The notes beneath the pieces were generated by a model. The model made no database searches. It was not told the DNA's origin and saw only the letters and a list, made by a program, of their open reading frames with translations. From Eunapius fragilis (lineage: Eukaryota; Porifera; Demospongiae; Spongillida; Spongillidae), in the NCBI GenBank assembly GCA_963681505.1, contig OY811984.1:4768412-4832411 (forward strand): a DNA stretch of 64,000 nucleotides. Direction: 5' to 3'. How positions within the stretch are numbered: position 1 is the stretch's first letter; every line of letters begins with the position of its first letter. Shown here piece after piece: positions 1 to 16,870 of the stretch. Position numbers and translations under genes: made by a program.

Positions 1-3000
1 GTGTGTGTGTGTGTGTGCAGCAGATTTTACTCCATCCATCACACACCTCTATGTCCTCCATGTGCTGAAGCAAGGGAGCCTCCATCACAGACTTCAAGCA
101 AAACTCTTCTGAGTCAATGTCAAAGTGGCACTTTGTTAGGGTCTCTATCTGTCTCCAGTGCCTTTCCTTCATGGCTTTGTCCTTCATGCGCTCCAGCAGT
201 GGACACACCTCGTTGAAGTCATCAATCTTCTTCTTGAGGTCATTGAAAGCCTGCCAATCCTTCATGGCCTTTGGCAGCTTGCGACACTTATTCTGGAAGT
301 CAAGCAATTCGTTATTGATCTTGTTGGTGTCCAGCTCCGCCCACAGGATGTCGTAGTAACCATCAATGCTGTCCATGACATCATTGTAGAGGCCATACAG
401 CTTCTGCAGGAGACTCAGCTCCTTCCTGATCCTCTCCAGGTCTGGGTAAGGAGTGACAGGGAGGCCAAACAGCTCCTCACCATCCGAGTACCTCTGAAAC
501 TTTTGCCACAGGTCGTCAAACTGCGACTGATTGTGCAACAACGTGTGGATGAGAGGACAGAGACGTTCTAATCAACGTTGAAGCACAAAGGTGTTACGTT
601 GGCAAACCTGGAACAGCAGCAATCTGACACAGGCCTCTCTCGGGTGGATCCCAGTCACCATTGGCCCACGCTAGGAACAACAGGGGGTGAACCAAGGTCA
701 TCACTAGACACACATACACATCTAACAGGGTGAACCAAGGTCATCACTACACACACATACAGGGTGTAACAGGGTGAACCAAGGTCATGATGTAACAGCC
801 CTGAAGTTACCTCCTCCTCCAACGATTCCCTTACCTACTCCCCTAGTCCCCAGTCCATTTAACTTCTCAATAGTGTTGCCCCCTTACATAAGAAGTGCAA
901 ACCCCCCCCCCCCCCCCCCCCCAACCTGTCTGGTCCCCAGCCCCCTTACATGCAGGTGCAACCCTCCCCAACATGTCGGGTCCCCAGCCCCTTTACCTCA
1001 GCATAGTCCTCCACAAAGGTGGCTACATCCTTCTTGTACACTGCTGAGCTGGTGAGCAGGGACGACTTGAAGGAGCTCTGCACCTCTGTGAGGTGGTCTT
1101 GGACCTGCACGCACTGGTGGCGCACATTCTGCCACAGGTAGCGCATGGTGTCCACCCTGTCCATATCCTCCTGCTGGACTGTGATCTGGTGCTTCTGAAG
1201 CAGGCCATAACACTCCTGTGTGGGGGATTTGGGGGAGGAAGGGGAGGAGGAGGGAGGGAAGAAGGAAGGGGAGGAAGAAGGGGGGGGGGGGGGGGGAGGG
1301 GGAGAAGTTCAGCATATCCCCTTGCACAGCTACAGTCCCTCACATACCTCAATAGGCTCAAGGGAGGTCTCAATGTAATACTCGTTCTCCCTCACTTCCT
1401 TCAGGGCGGCCATTACCCCCCGCACGTCGTCCAGGTCCTTCACGTCCATGGAGAGCCTCTTGGACCACTCCTCTGTCATCTTGGACACCTGCTCCACGGT
1501 GCTCTCAAACTTGGACTTCATGGCTCTGCCGTACAAGACCAGCCACGCCTTCGCCTCGGCACAAAGGGACACCTTGAGGTTCCCTGTGCTCAGTAGGACG
1601 ACCCCCGCAGGCACCAAGCCTTCTTCGGACTGGATCGATTCTTCCAGCTTTCCAAATCGCTGCATCTCCAGACGGTATTCGCTCACGGGTGGACACTCCG
1701 TCACAAGCCTCTTTGCGTGCTGCTCCCTGTCCTGGACCCACAGCTCCTGGTACTTCCTGTAGTAGTCAATCTTCTGGGACACCAGGCTCCTTGTCGAGTT
1801 GACGGCGGACGAAAGCCCGGACACGAGCTTGGCCACCTCCTTGTGCTCAGCCACCTGCCTGTAGTAGCTGCCTGACGGGTTGGACGGCTCACCACCGCGG
1901 CTGTCTCCCGCAACCTTCCCCCTTACCACACCCTCGCCGCCAACGCTCCATTGGCTCACGGCCCTGAAGGTCCCCAGAATGCTCTGCACCGCCCTGTTCA
2001 GACCCTGCTGCACTTCATCCAGCTGTGGCTTCATCCCAAGGGACGGTATGTTGAGGACCACGTCCGCCTGGAAGAGGGGGAGACCGCACTCGCGCGATGT
2101 AAGGCTTCTGTAGGCCGCACCTCCTACTGCGACGCGCCTGCGGAGGGTCTCCAAGGTGAGGCGGGCCAGCTGTACCAGGGTGTCCGCGTTCTGCTGCTCG
2201 TAGCTGCCGAAGAGGTGGTCTGCCTCCTGCCTCATCTTGAGGTGGAGCATCTGCTTCCGTTTGATGGTGGCAGCCCCGGGAATTGCGGGCCCGGGAGCGG
2301 CAAATGTGGGGGTGGCAGCCCCCCCGGGAGGAGAAACGACACCCCTGGGAGTGGCGGCCCCCGGAGTGACGGCCCGGGAAGTGACAGTCTCGGGAGTAAT
2401 GGCCCCCGGAGTGACGGCCCGAGAAGTAACGACCCCCGGAGTGACGGCCCGGGAAGACGCGAGGTCGGGAGGTGGTTCGAAGGCCACCACAGGCTGGAGC
2501 AACAGGTCGACAATGTCCTCCACAGCACTCCTCACTGCCTCACTCTTCACACTGAGCACCCTCCCGGCACTCCTGCACGCCTCTGCCGTGCCTGCCTCAA
2601 ACTCGGCGACGCTAAGCGTCTCCACACTGGGTGCCACGCACATCTGGATACGGAGCACTTCGGCAAACGCCGCCATGATGCGGTGCTCGTGGATGCTATT
2701 GGCCCTGTCGACGACCAGTTCCAGCTCACCCAGGGCCTTCTTCACTGAGCCCACGTACCCTCCTATGTCGAGAGAGAGCCATTGGACAACGGTCAGGCCG
2801 GGAGATATGGCTTCATCCAGCTTCTCCAAGAACGGAGTCATCAGTACTTCAAACTGACTGCTTATCTTGCTGCGCACGTGGTTTATTTCTTCTAATAGCA
2901 TCTGAATACCAGAGGCACATCTGAACTTGATGCAACCCCTCCACCCTCACCACCTCCCTCCACCCTCACCACCTCCCTCCACCCTCACCACCTCCCTCCA

Positions 3001-6000
3001 CTCTCACCACCTCCCTCCACCCTCACCACCTCCCTCCACCCTCACCACCTCCCTCCACCCTCACCACCTCCCTCCACCCTCACCACTTCCCTCCACCCTC
3101 ACCCCTTCCCTTCACAAACCTTGATGGTGTCATATGTTTCTAGGACGTGATGCTTTTGGGCGTACAGGGCCAGCCCATGTGTAGGCACAGCCACACCCAA
3201 CCCAGTCAGTACATGGATGTCCCTCAGGAGCTCAAAAGTAGTAGAGCAGAGGTTGGCAGACAGCATCTTCGCCTCTGCACCACGGACCAGCACAGGGGAG
3301 TTCAGCTTTCCCTTAGCCTGGTCCAGCTGCTGAGACCACAGCCTCAGTAGGACCATCTCGTATTCCACCAGCACCCTGGCAAGGCGGTTGTAACCTTTAA
3401 TGGCTCTCTTAGTCTCCACCATCTCCATCACATCAGGGTGCCTCTTCATCACCTCAATGGGACCAGTGATGCGATGGTAGAGCTGCCTGGACCAGGTGAT
3501 CTTGCCAGAGATGGGGGGCAGGTTGCGGGCAAGGGGTGGGTTCTCTTTCTGTTCATTGTACTCACTCTGAACAAGCTGCAGGTCCCTCACAAACATCTCA
3601 ATCACTTGCTTGTACTTGTCTATGAGGGTGAGGTCTGTCATCTGCAACCTGCAGAACAGAGTAAAACCTCATCACATCCAAAGTTCAGGGAGAAAGATGG
3701 AGAGACAGAGAGAAGGATGAGGGACAGAGAATGACAGCTGAGAGAACAAAGCAATGAATAACAGAAGTGGAGATGGGAGAGAAGATGATAGAAGTGGGGG
3801 TGGGGAGGAGGTAACAGAAGTGGAGGTGGAGGAGGAGATGACAGAAGTGGAGGTGAGGGAGGAGATAACAGAAGTGGAGGTGAGAGAGGAGAGAACAGAA
3901 GTGGAGGTGGGGGAGGAGATAACAGAGGTGGAGGTGGGGAGGAGATGACAGAAGTGGAGGTGGGGAGGAAATGACAGAAGTGGAGGTAGGGGAGGAGATA
4001 ACAGAAGCAGACCTTCCAAAACGCTCCAATAAATCCAGAGCTTGCATTGTGGTTGGCATGGCAGCAAACCTTTCATTCAATAAGGCCTGGAGCTGCTTCT
4101 GCAGAAGAAAGAGGCACACTTTCACACAGCCACACTAACTTAGCCACACCTCCTTCCTCACCTGAATATCTTGTACCTGTTTCTTGAAGTCCTCGAAGTC
4201 ATAATCAAAGTCAGCTTTCCTCTGGTCCAATGGGTCATACGGCTTCTTCTTAAGGACAGCAAGAAGAGCAGTGAACCTTCCAAACAGAATGTCTACCCCT
4301 TCTATGTGAGAGTCCCCCAATGCCATGTAGGTGTTCGTAATTGTCAGGAGCTCTGCCAACTTGTCCAGCCTAATTATTATACACAAAAGAACACGAAAAT
4401 GCTAATTCCTCAAAACAACCTCTCCATTACTGTCACCTGACCTTGCACAAAAGTTATTAAATTTTCCAAACATGTACATCTCTGAGAAGTCAAATGGTTT
4501 CTCTTCAGGATGCTCTTCCAACTTCTTCTTGGTCCTCTGGAAGCACTTCTGGTACTCATCATTCAGCCGCTTGCAGTCAGCCATCCTCTCCAAGACCAGT
4601 GTCCTCTCCTGCTCCCAAATCTTGTGGTAGCCGCTGTCAGTGATGTGGGCCCTGCAAGCCGTGATCATCTGATTGGTGACCTTCACAAACAAGGCCGTCA
4701 TTCTCTCTGATGTATTATAGTAACGGGAGTAGCTGTTGATCATCCTGATTGTGTTGATCAGACCAGGGATGGAGTCCAGCATGGTCACCTGAAGAAGGAC
4801 TCAAATTAGCCTACTAACTCACAGTACATGCATATGTGTCGTGGGTGCGTACAGGGTTACACTTGTAAAGAGGTTCGCAAAACTTCTGTAGAGTGTACAG
4901 GAACTTCACATTGTCTTTTGCTTCATTGGTGAAGTCCGTGATGGTCATGTCTAGCTGTCTCCACAACTAATGAGCAAAGGAAATCCGTAACCCTTTCAGA
5001 TTCCTTCCCTCTCCCCCCCCCCCCCCCCCCCCCCCCCCTTACCTCCAATAGTTTGGACTTGGCAGCTGCCAAAAGGTTAAGCACCACCCTGCACTGGGAG
5101 CACTTGAGGTATGTAGTGAGTGAGTCAAACTTGGCCATCCTCTTCTTCCAGTAATCCAGCTCAGCTTGGGGCCCAACATCATCAGCCTCTTTCCTCATCT
5201 GCTCAGATTCCGTCAGAATCTAGAGAAATATAAGTGGGTGTGTGCGTTTGGGGGGGGGGGGGGGGGGGACAGGAAAGGTGTATTAATGATATCCACACCC
5301 ACACACCCATACCCACATACACCCACACTGGTCACACACACATGCACACACCTACCCACATCCATACACACCCACACGTGCACACACACCTACACACATG
5401 CGCCCACACACTCATGCACACACCCACACATACACACCCACACACACATACATGCACCCACCTGCTTTATCTCTTTACACCATGTCTGGGCGCAAGCCTC
5501 CGCTGCTGCAACTAGTTCCGCATTCGAAGTAGCCGCCACAATGTCTGCTGCAGAGCAGAGTGCTGCCAGTTGGGAGTTGGAGCAGGGCGACAGTTTGACT
5601 GTGTCGCCTATGCTGGCCCGGGCATTGGCCAGCACAGATATGAAGTTGGTTAGCCGCATGAGGAAGGCCTGCTTGGCCACATGGGCACCTGGCCCTGTCA
5701 GCTCCCCCAGCTTATCACACCGGCTCAGAGCGGGGACAAACACCTGGTCTAAGAGCAGCTCCATACCCCCAAGGAGACCTTCCTCCTTGCAGTCCAAAAG
5801 ACCGAAGTATAGTTCCTAGGTAATTATAACCGTTCCCTGATACACCAATGGGTATTATATTACCTCTTCATTATCCTCCCTCCCTCTCACTCTCCCTCCC
5901 TCTCTTTCTCTCCCTCCTTCCCTCACTCCTTCACTCCTTCCCTCCTTCCTCTCACTCTCCCTCTCACTCTCTCTCTCTTCACCTGGTGGATATTGAGTGC

Positions 6001-6144
6001 AGTGATGGCTCGCTGCACATTCAGCTTGATGAAGAACAGACATGTTCCTGTGAATGGATCCTCTGTGCCATCAGTGATCCATAGCCGACGCCCATCAGCA
6101 TTGTAAGGCTTGGACTTCCCCGCTGCATAGAAGGGAGTCATAAT

Positions 6145-6208
<64 letters not shown>

Positions 6209-6833
6209 CATACACACGCACGTCACATGCACAACACACACAGAGCTGCAAACAAATATATACCTACATACAAATACACACAGACCAAATGTGCACACGT
6301 ACGGTCGCGCGCGCGCGCGCACACACACACGCTTGTTCTAATTCAATTGTATTCATACCTTCGCTAGGCTCCGAAGGTTTTGGCGGCGTGTAATAAAAAA
6401 GCATAGCGCCGCGCCCGCCAGAACTAAAGAACGATTCAAACCAGCTCAGCTGTAGGAATAGGAGTTATGCATGTGCACACAATGCCACGCCACGCGATGG
6501 AATACACTCACCTGGTCTCCATCCAACATGAATTCCTCCGCATGCTCCAATCCCATATCCAACTTCTCGGCCACCATAGAGAGAATGTACTCGTGGCGAC
6601 CATCCAACCTTGCGCGCTTGGCTTGTCGTAGCTCTTGGTTTTTCGCCTGAGCGATATAACAACGAACGCCACCCCCGTGGTATGACCCTTCCCGCGCATC
6701 GCGCTTAATTTACCTGCTGTTCCCTGATTGCCTCGACTGCCAACTGGCTTTGCAGGCGTGGCTTGGTTGAAGGCTCTCTGCGTGCATGCCGCCGAGTCGC
6801 CGACTGTGAGCGCGGGCTCTGTTCGTCCGCCAT
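1..6833 (-). CDS. DNAH5: Axonemal dynein heavy chain, 5' half (left copy)
   Basis: N-terminal tail of an outer-arm dynein heavy chain, the motor of ciliary beating. The start at 6833 opens [20 protein letters not shown]. Exons, on intron and frame logic: 6714-6833, 6512-6646, 5983-about 6143, 5462-5815, 5043-5219, 4863-4966, 4442-4788, 4162-4369, 4013-4098, 3120-3648, 1348-2925, 997-1215, 608-670 and 47-526; the gene continues left of base 1. Diagnostic stretches shared with DNAH5/DNAH8 are [18 protein letters not shown] ([20 protein letters not shown]), [22 protein letters not shown] and [13 protein letters not shown]. No AAA module lies in this half. The 3120-3648 exon precedes a low-complexity insertion of TPG-type repeats in the 1348-2925 exon. 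The acceptor of the third exon, next to a (TG)n tract, could not be placed in frame. DNAH5 and DNAH8 are not separable from this part alone. Confidence 0.93.
690..800. repeat. Minisatellite, short allele
   Basis: About three copies of a unit containing gggtgaaccaaggtcatcac followed by an ACACA stretch, inside a dynein intron. The corresponding place in the right copy (59728-60212) holds about 13 copies, so this locus is length-variable. Confidence 0.85.
2934..3112. repeat. 19-bp pyrimidine-rich minisatellite
   Basis: About nine tandem copies of a 19-bp unit (accctcaccacctccctcc) fill a dynein intron. On the minus (gene) strand the unit is purine-rich and G-rich. The right copy of the locus (62330-62598) carries more units. 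Confidence 0.9.
3758..4010. repeat. 27-bp purine-rich minisatellite
   Basis: Tandem copies of a roughly 27-bp unit (core acagaagtggaggtgg) in a dynein intron. The same repeat is expanded to at least 750 bp at the right edge of the window. Confidence 0.9.
5249..5465. repeat. Poly-G tract and CA-rich tract in dynein intron
   Basis: About 20 consecutive G on the plus strand are followed by a CA-rich imperfect repeat up to the next exon boundary. Plus-strand reading frames here encode only Thr/His/Pro strings and are not genes. Confidence 0.85.
6143..6205. repeat. (CA)n microsatellite
   Basis: A near-perfect (CA)n run of about 60 bp upstream of the third dynein exon. It is unusually close to the splice acceptor region, which could not be resolved here. 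Confidence 0.95.
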
Positions 6834-7496
6834 CGTGGCAGTTTACACTTCAATAGTTCCCATGACAGCTAGTTGCTCTATGAATTCAATCATTTCATAT
6901 ACGGATATGTTCACATGATGAGTATTAGAGCCTAGCCGTCAAAATCTTTAATTGTTGTGCAGCGTGATTTTGCGAAGACGATTTAATTGCTCCCTTTCAC
7001 TGCAAGCGGACTGTGGTTTATACAAACTACAAAACCACGTATAACGCGCACATAATTTGATTATGTGCGCTTATATACACGATGTAGAGCTTATATAACC
7101 ACAGTCATCTAGCAGTGTTGTGTACGATTATTTATATATGGCAGTTGGATATAGATTAAATAACCTAGTTAACAACCTTTGATATTGAATGCGCGTTTGG
7201 AAGCATGTCATTCTCTCACGGCAGGTGGCTAATCAATAGTACGGAAAGTCAGCTACGAGCAGCAGAACGCGGACGCCCTGGGACAGCTGGCCCGCCTCAC
7301 CTCCGCAGGCGCGTTGAAATTTTGGGGGCTCGTTCGTTTCAGCATAGAATGCAGCTCACCTCATCGGTGGTGCATAAGTATCAGGATAGCTGACTACTAT
7401 AACAACACATTTCATGACTCCTGTTCAATCTCCGGGCCTTCATCTCTACACGTAAATTTTTTTTTCACGGATGCCTGGTGACCGCAAATACGGTCA
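6834..7496. promoter_or_regulatory. Divergent intergenic region between dynein and superoxide dismutase
   Basis: About 660 bp separate the dynein start (minus) from the dismutase start (plus), so the promoters of both genes probably lie here. The sequence is AT-rich with no obvious TATA box at a diagnostic position. It contains an inverted fragment of a dynein exon at 7250-7314. Confidence 0.5.
7250..7314 (+). pseudogene. Inverted fragment of a dynein exon in the dynein promoter region
   Basis: The plus strand carries 65 bases matching the coding sense of the dynein exon at 2132-2206, which is encoded on the minus strand, so the fragment is inverted relative to its source. It reads [17 protein letters not shown] where the source reads [18 protein letters not shown] 10-base piece after the Leu-Thr codons is missing, and only about three other bases differ. 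It has no exon context of its own, so it is a duplicated scrap and not a functional exon. Confidence 0.85.
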
Positions 7497-8407
7497 ATGC
7501 GTTTCATTTTCTTTTTGTTTACTAGTACAATGGTAGGCCTATTGAAGCATGTGTGGTTGTTATGTATTCTATTCGCCTGCGATTCATCGGAGCGAATTTA
7601 TGAGGACTTAGCTGCATATCAAGATGAATTGAAGCTTCCAGGGCTCCCCTATGCCTACAATGCGCTGGAGCCGTACATAGACGAACCGACAGTAAAAGTC
7701 CATCACCTTGGACACCACAAAACATACGGGGACAATACGAACAAGGCTCTAAAAGAATGGAGGGAAGCGGTGAGGAATGTGTGTGTATGCGTGTGTGTGT
7801 TTGTGTGTGTGTGTGACGACAGCCACACACTACAGGATCCCAGGTCGCCGCTAGCACATTCTTCTATTGTGAAAGTTTTACAAAAGATTACGGAGGTACC
7901 AGAAAACTGGCAAGTGGCTATCAGAAATAACGGTGGAGGGTTCGTTAATCACGTCATCTACTGGGCTACCATGTGCCCCGAGGGAGGAGGCAGTCCTACG
8001 GGAGACCTGTTGATGCAGATCAACAGAGCGTTCGGGAGTTACACAGCTTTCCAAGAGCGCTTCACGTCGGTCGCATCGAAGCTGTTTGGGTCCGGCTACG
8101 TGTGGTTATGCGAGAACGAAAAGGGCGATTTGGTCATAAGTTCAAGCAAAAACCAGGTGGGGTTTGACGGTTTACTTAAAAATTGGGTCTGGGCAGCACG
8201 AAACTTAACGTTCCCCCCAAACAGGACTCCCCACTATCGGAAGGATTGTACCCGCTACTTGTGGTCGATATATGGGAACATGCATACTACCTCAAACACC
8301 AGAACAAGAGAGCTGGCTACATTCAGAGTTGGTGGAACGTGGTATGCTGGGATGAAGTCCACAAACTTCAAAAATTCTGGCACCACCAAGGTCACAATGG
8401 ATTGTAA
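7497..8407 (+). CDS. SOD2: Secreted-type manganese superoxide dismutase
   Basis: Converts superoxide to oxygen and hydrogen peroxide. Exons are 7497-7769, 7836-8156 and 8225-8407, with introns of 66 and 68 bp; the joined protein is about 258 residues. Metal ligands are visible: His in [10 protein letters not shown], His in [11 protein letters not shown], and Asp/His in [10 protein letters not shown]. The Gln of KNQDSPL matches the Mn-type active-site Gln. The N-terminus is a hydrophobic signal-like segment, and the methionine at 7530 ([20 protein letters not shown]) gives the cleaner signal peptide. A signal peptide instead of a mitochondrial presequence suggests an extracellular MnSOD, as described in some cnidarians and crustaceans. 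The 66-bp TG-rich first intron is open and a multiple of three, so its retention would insert 22 residues. The gene ends 70 bp from the convergent last exon of the next gene. Confidence 0.92.
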
Positions 8408-8477
8408 ACCTCAATGCATGCACACACACACACACACAGTGACACACACACACACGAAAGCAATATTGACACAAATA

Positions 8478-14720
<6,243 letters not shown>

Positions 14721-14831
14721 GTCAGCAAGGCGTAATATTTTACAAATGATTTCACTTATATGATTAAAACGATATAATTAGAAACCACGTTTACACAACA
14801 AAACATTTAATACTTATACATGTATAACGAA

Positions 14832-16789
14832 TCATTTCATTCTCTGAGTAATAACAGCATTCAGCAATTGTGCTTCTAGCAGCGATTGTCCCATTTCAGT
14901 CAGCTCCTTGCGCGGGAATGCAGTTAGGAGAATGTATTTAGCAGTAGCCGAGTTTACATGAGAGCTGCAAGTATCACTAAGGAAACTCTACCCACACAGT
15001 ACAATGTACACATAACCTACACACCACACACGCACCAACACACCACACACGCACCAACGCACCACACACGCACCAACGCACCACACACGCACCAACGCGT
15101 CACACAAACTACAGAAGGATACTGATTGACAAACTCGTAGATGTCTCTTACGGTGTGGGAATGATTAAATTTTGACTGTAGTCTGGAATTGACGTCGGTT
15201 ACATGAGGAGGGGGCGTACACAAACAACGTACTTGGTTCCATCAGACAACCTGATCTGCACTGTCGTGGTGGGCATCGAAGGATCCACGTTCACGGTGGC
15301 AGGCTCACAAGAAGGCACTGCAGATCTTCCCCAAGACTCAGGCTCAGAGGCATGTACAACTTCTGGTGTAATACTGTGTAGTGGTGAGAAAACATAATAC
15401 GCAGACAGATACGCTTTTATTTGATTTACCTTCCTAGCTTGTGACCAGCACCGGAAAACGCTACAATCTTAGGTGGGCGGCGCACGTATTCCTCAGTTCT
15501 GTGGTCTTCAATATTTAGCTCAACTTCAGCCCCATTTGCGATTTTCCGCAGTTCATCGGGGATTTCGCTACAATGCAGATCATTACATCACCATAAGACG
15601 AGTGTACTCATACGAACACCAGAGGGAATAACTGTACACAGCTGGTAGCATGCAACATTGCGTGGCTCCAAAGCATTTTTTTCTTCCAAATAAATGGTGT
15701 TCAAATGATGTAATGCCCACTCCTTTTGATGCTCACCCTTTGGACACTGACTCCATAAACTGCCTGTCCTCTGGACTCTGACCCGTGCGAAGTGGTCCAT
15801 CATCAATGGTAAAACCATTGGACCAACAGTACAGTACGTGTGCAGGAGCCTGAAAGCAACAAAAAAAGAAAAAAAGAAAGATGGCGCTCATAACAATAAA
15901 TAAACTTTGATGCCATTGAACGGCCCCTATCTTTAAAAAATGCCTGGCTTGCCACGGTATTTTTTTCATAGTACCTATGAAAAAAAAAAAAAAAAAAAAA
16001 AAAAAACCATGCTAAATCTTGGCACATAGGGACTAGGAGCTGCGAGATGTTATCTCTCAGCTGTAAAACTCGGTGATATATCGAATATTAATCCTTTGGT
16101 ACCCACACTAACCTTTAATGGTTGTCGGCCAGAGCTTCCTGCTACTGCCCTACTTGGCCCCTCAGATTCACCCAGGCGAAAGCCTGTTCCCACAAACGAG
16201 GATTCGCTCTTTTCTTTTACCTCCGCAAGAGGACGTGCTCCTGCCCTATAGAAAACAAAGCACACGCACACGTCGGTCCTGTAGCATTCCTCCAATCCAA
16301 TCTTATCCTTACTGCTTCGCAGTTTGAAACAAATCTGTGGTAAACTCTTGTTTCTTCTGCTTTGGAGGACCAGCAATGAGCTGTCCGCTACAACAAAAGA
16401 CCATCGCGTAGCAACCACGTATTTGCAACACACGTCATCCAACCTGTGTTCCGAGCCACCTGCAAAGAACTTCTCAGAATCTTCTGTGTCTTTGTCCCGC
16501 CCTCTGACATCGCTCATACTCGCAAAGGCCCTGTTTTTAATCACAATGAAAGCTGTGTTCATGTGACCATGAATTAAAGAGAACCGTCACAAACCGTGAC
16601 TGTTGGCCTTCATAATACATGCTCAAGGCGGCCTACGTGTGTAAGCAACGTATACATGAACCTCCTTAGAGACGCTATGTTTTAATGTACCTCGAGGTTT
16701 CCGCCCGCCGATTCAATATAAAACTTTGCCCTTTCACTCGTAGCGCCCGTAATAGCAGCGAATTCCCTGGCATTGTCGCGCTCTGCCAT
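14832..16789 (-). CDS. NSFL1C: NSFL1 cofactor p47, a p97/VCP adaptor
   Basis: Adaptor that recruits p97/VCP to ubiquitinated membrane substrates, acting in Golgi and ER reassembly. Exons: 16691-16789, 16595-16632, 16444-16530, 16313-16387, 16113-16245, 15737-15849, 15430-15567, 15233-15373, about 15115-15182 and 14832-14964. Order of domains: a UBA at the start (MAERDNAREFAAITGATSER), the linker motif KFFAGGSEHSGQLIAGPP, a SEP domain (CWSNGFTIDDGPLRTGQSPE to VELNIEDHR and FSGAGHKLG), and a C-terminal UBX (QIRLSDGTK, KFNHSHTVRDIYEF, ending LLNAVITQRMK). Length, about 310-330 residues, is near the family norm (about 370). The junction between the last two exons does not keep frame with a GT donor as read; this may be a base error or an unusual site. 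It lies 111 bp upstream of the RUN gene start, same strand. Confidence 0.93.
15840..16005. repeat. Poly-A/T tracts in p47 intron
   Basis: The intron between the SEP exon and the preceding exon contains two A-rich stretches on the plus strand (poly-T on the gene strand). One of them, next to the 15849 exon, forms part of the acceptor pyrimidine tract. A run of about 26 A lies near 15978-16003. Confidence 0.8.
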
Positions 16790-16870
16790 GTCAGAGTCGA
16801 GAATTTATTAATATTAATCGTGCGCGTCCAATATTTTTTCCTCTTACTTTTAATTAAAAGAATCAGAACA

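Larger units (their letters stand above)
1..3960. repeat. Left member of a long direct duplication (partner about 59.04-63.3 kb)
   Basis: This stretch of dynein exons and introns matches 59036-63290 almost base for base and in the same orientation, including the intron sequences. The copies differ by scattered substitutions, by a 9-nt coding deletion in the TPG repeats, and by large changes in minisatellite copy number. Base 1 corresponds to about base 59036, giving an offset of about 59 kb. It may be a tandem duplication or a false assembly duplication. Confidence 0.9.

Noticed and set aside
2237-2857. Plus-strand frames of 200-265 residues opposite the large dynein exon (also at 61351-62248)
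   Set aside because: GC-rich antisense shadows of a conserved exon; the minus-strand product matches the DNAH5 tail.
5166-5819. Plus-strand frame of 217 residues overlapping dynein exons
   Set aside because: Antisense of the dynein exon at 5462-5815 fused to CA-repeat translation; no independent support.
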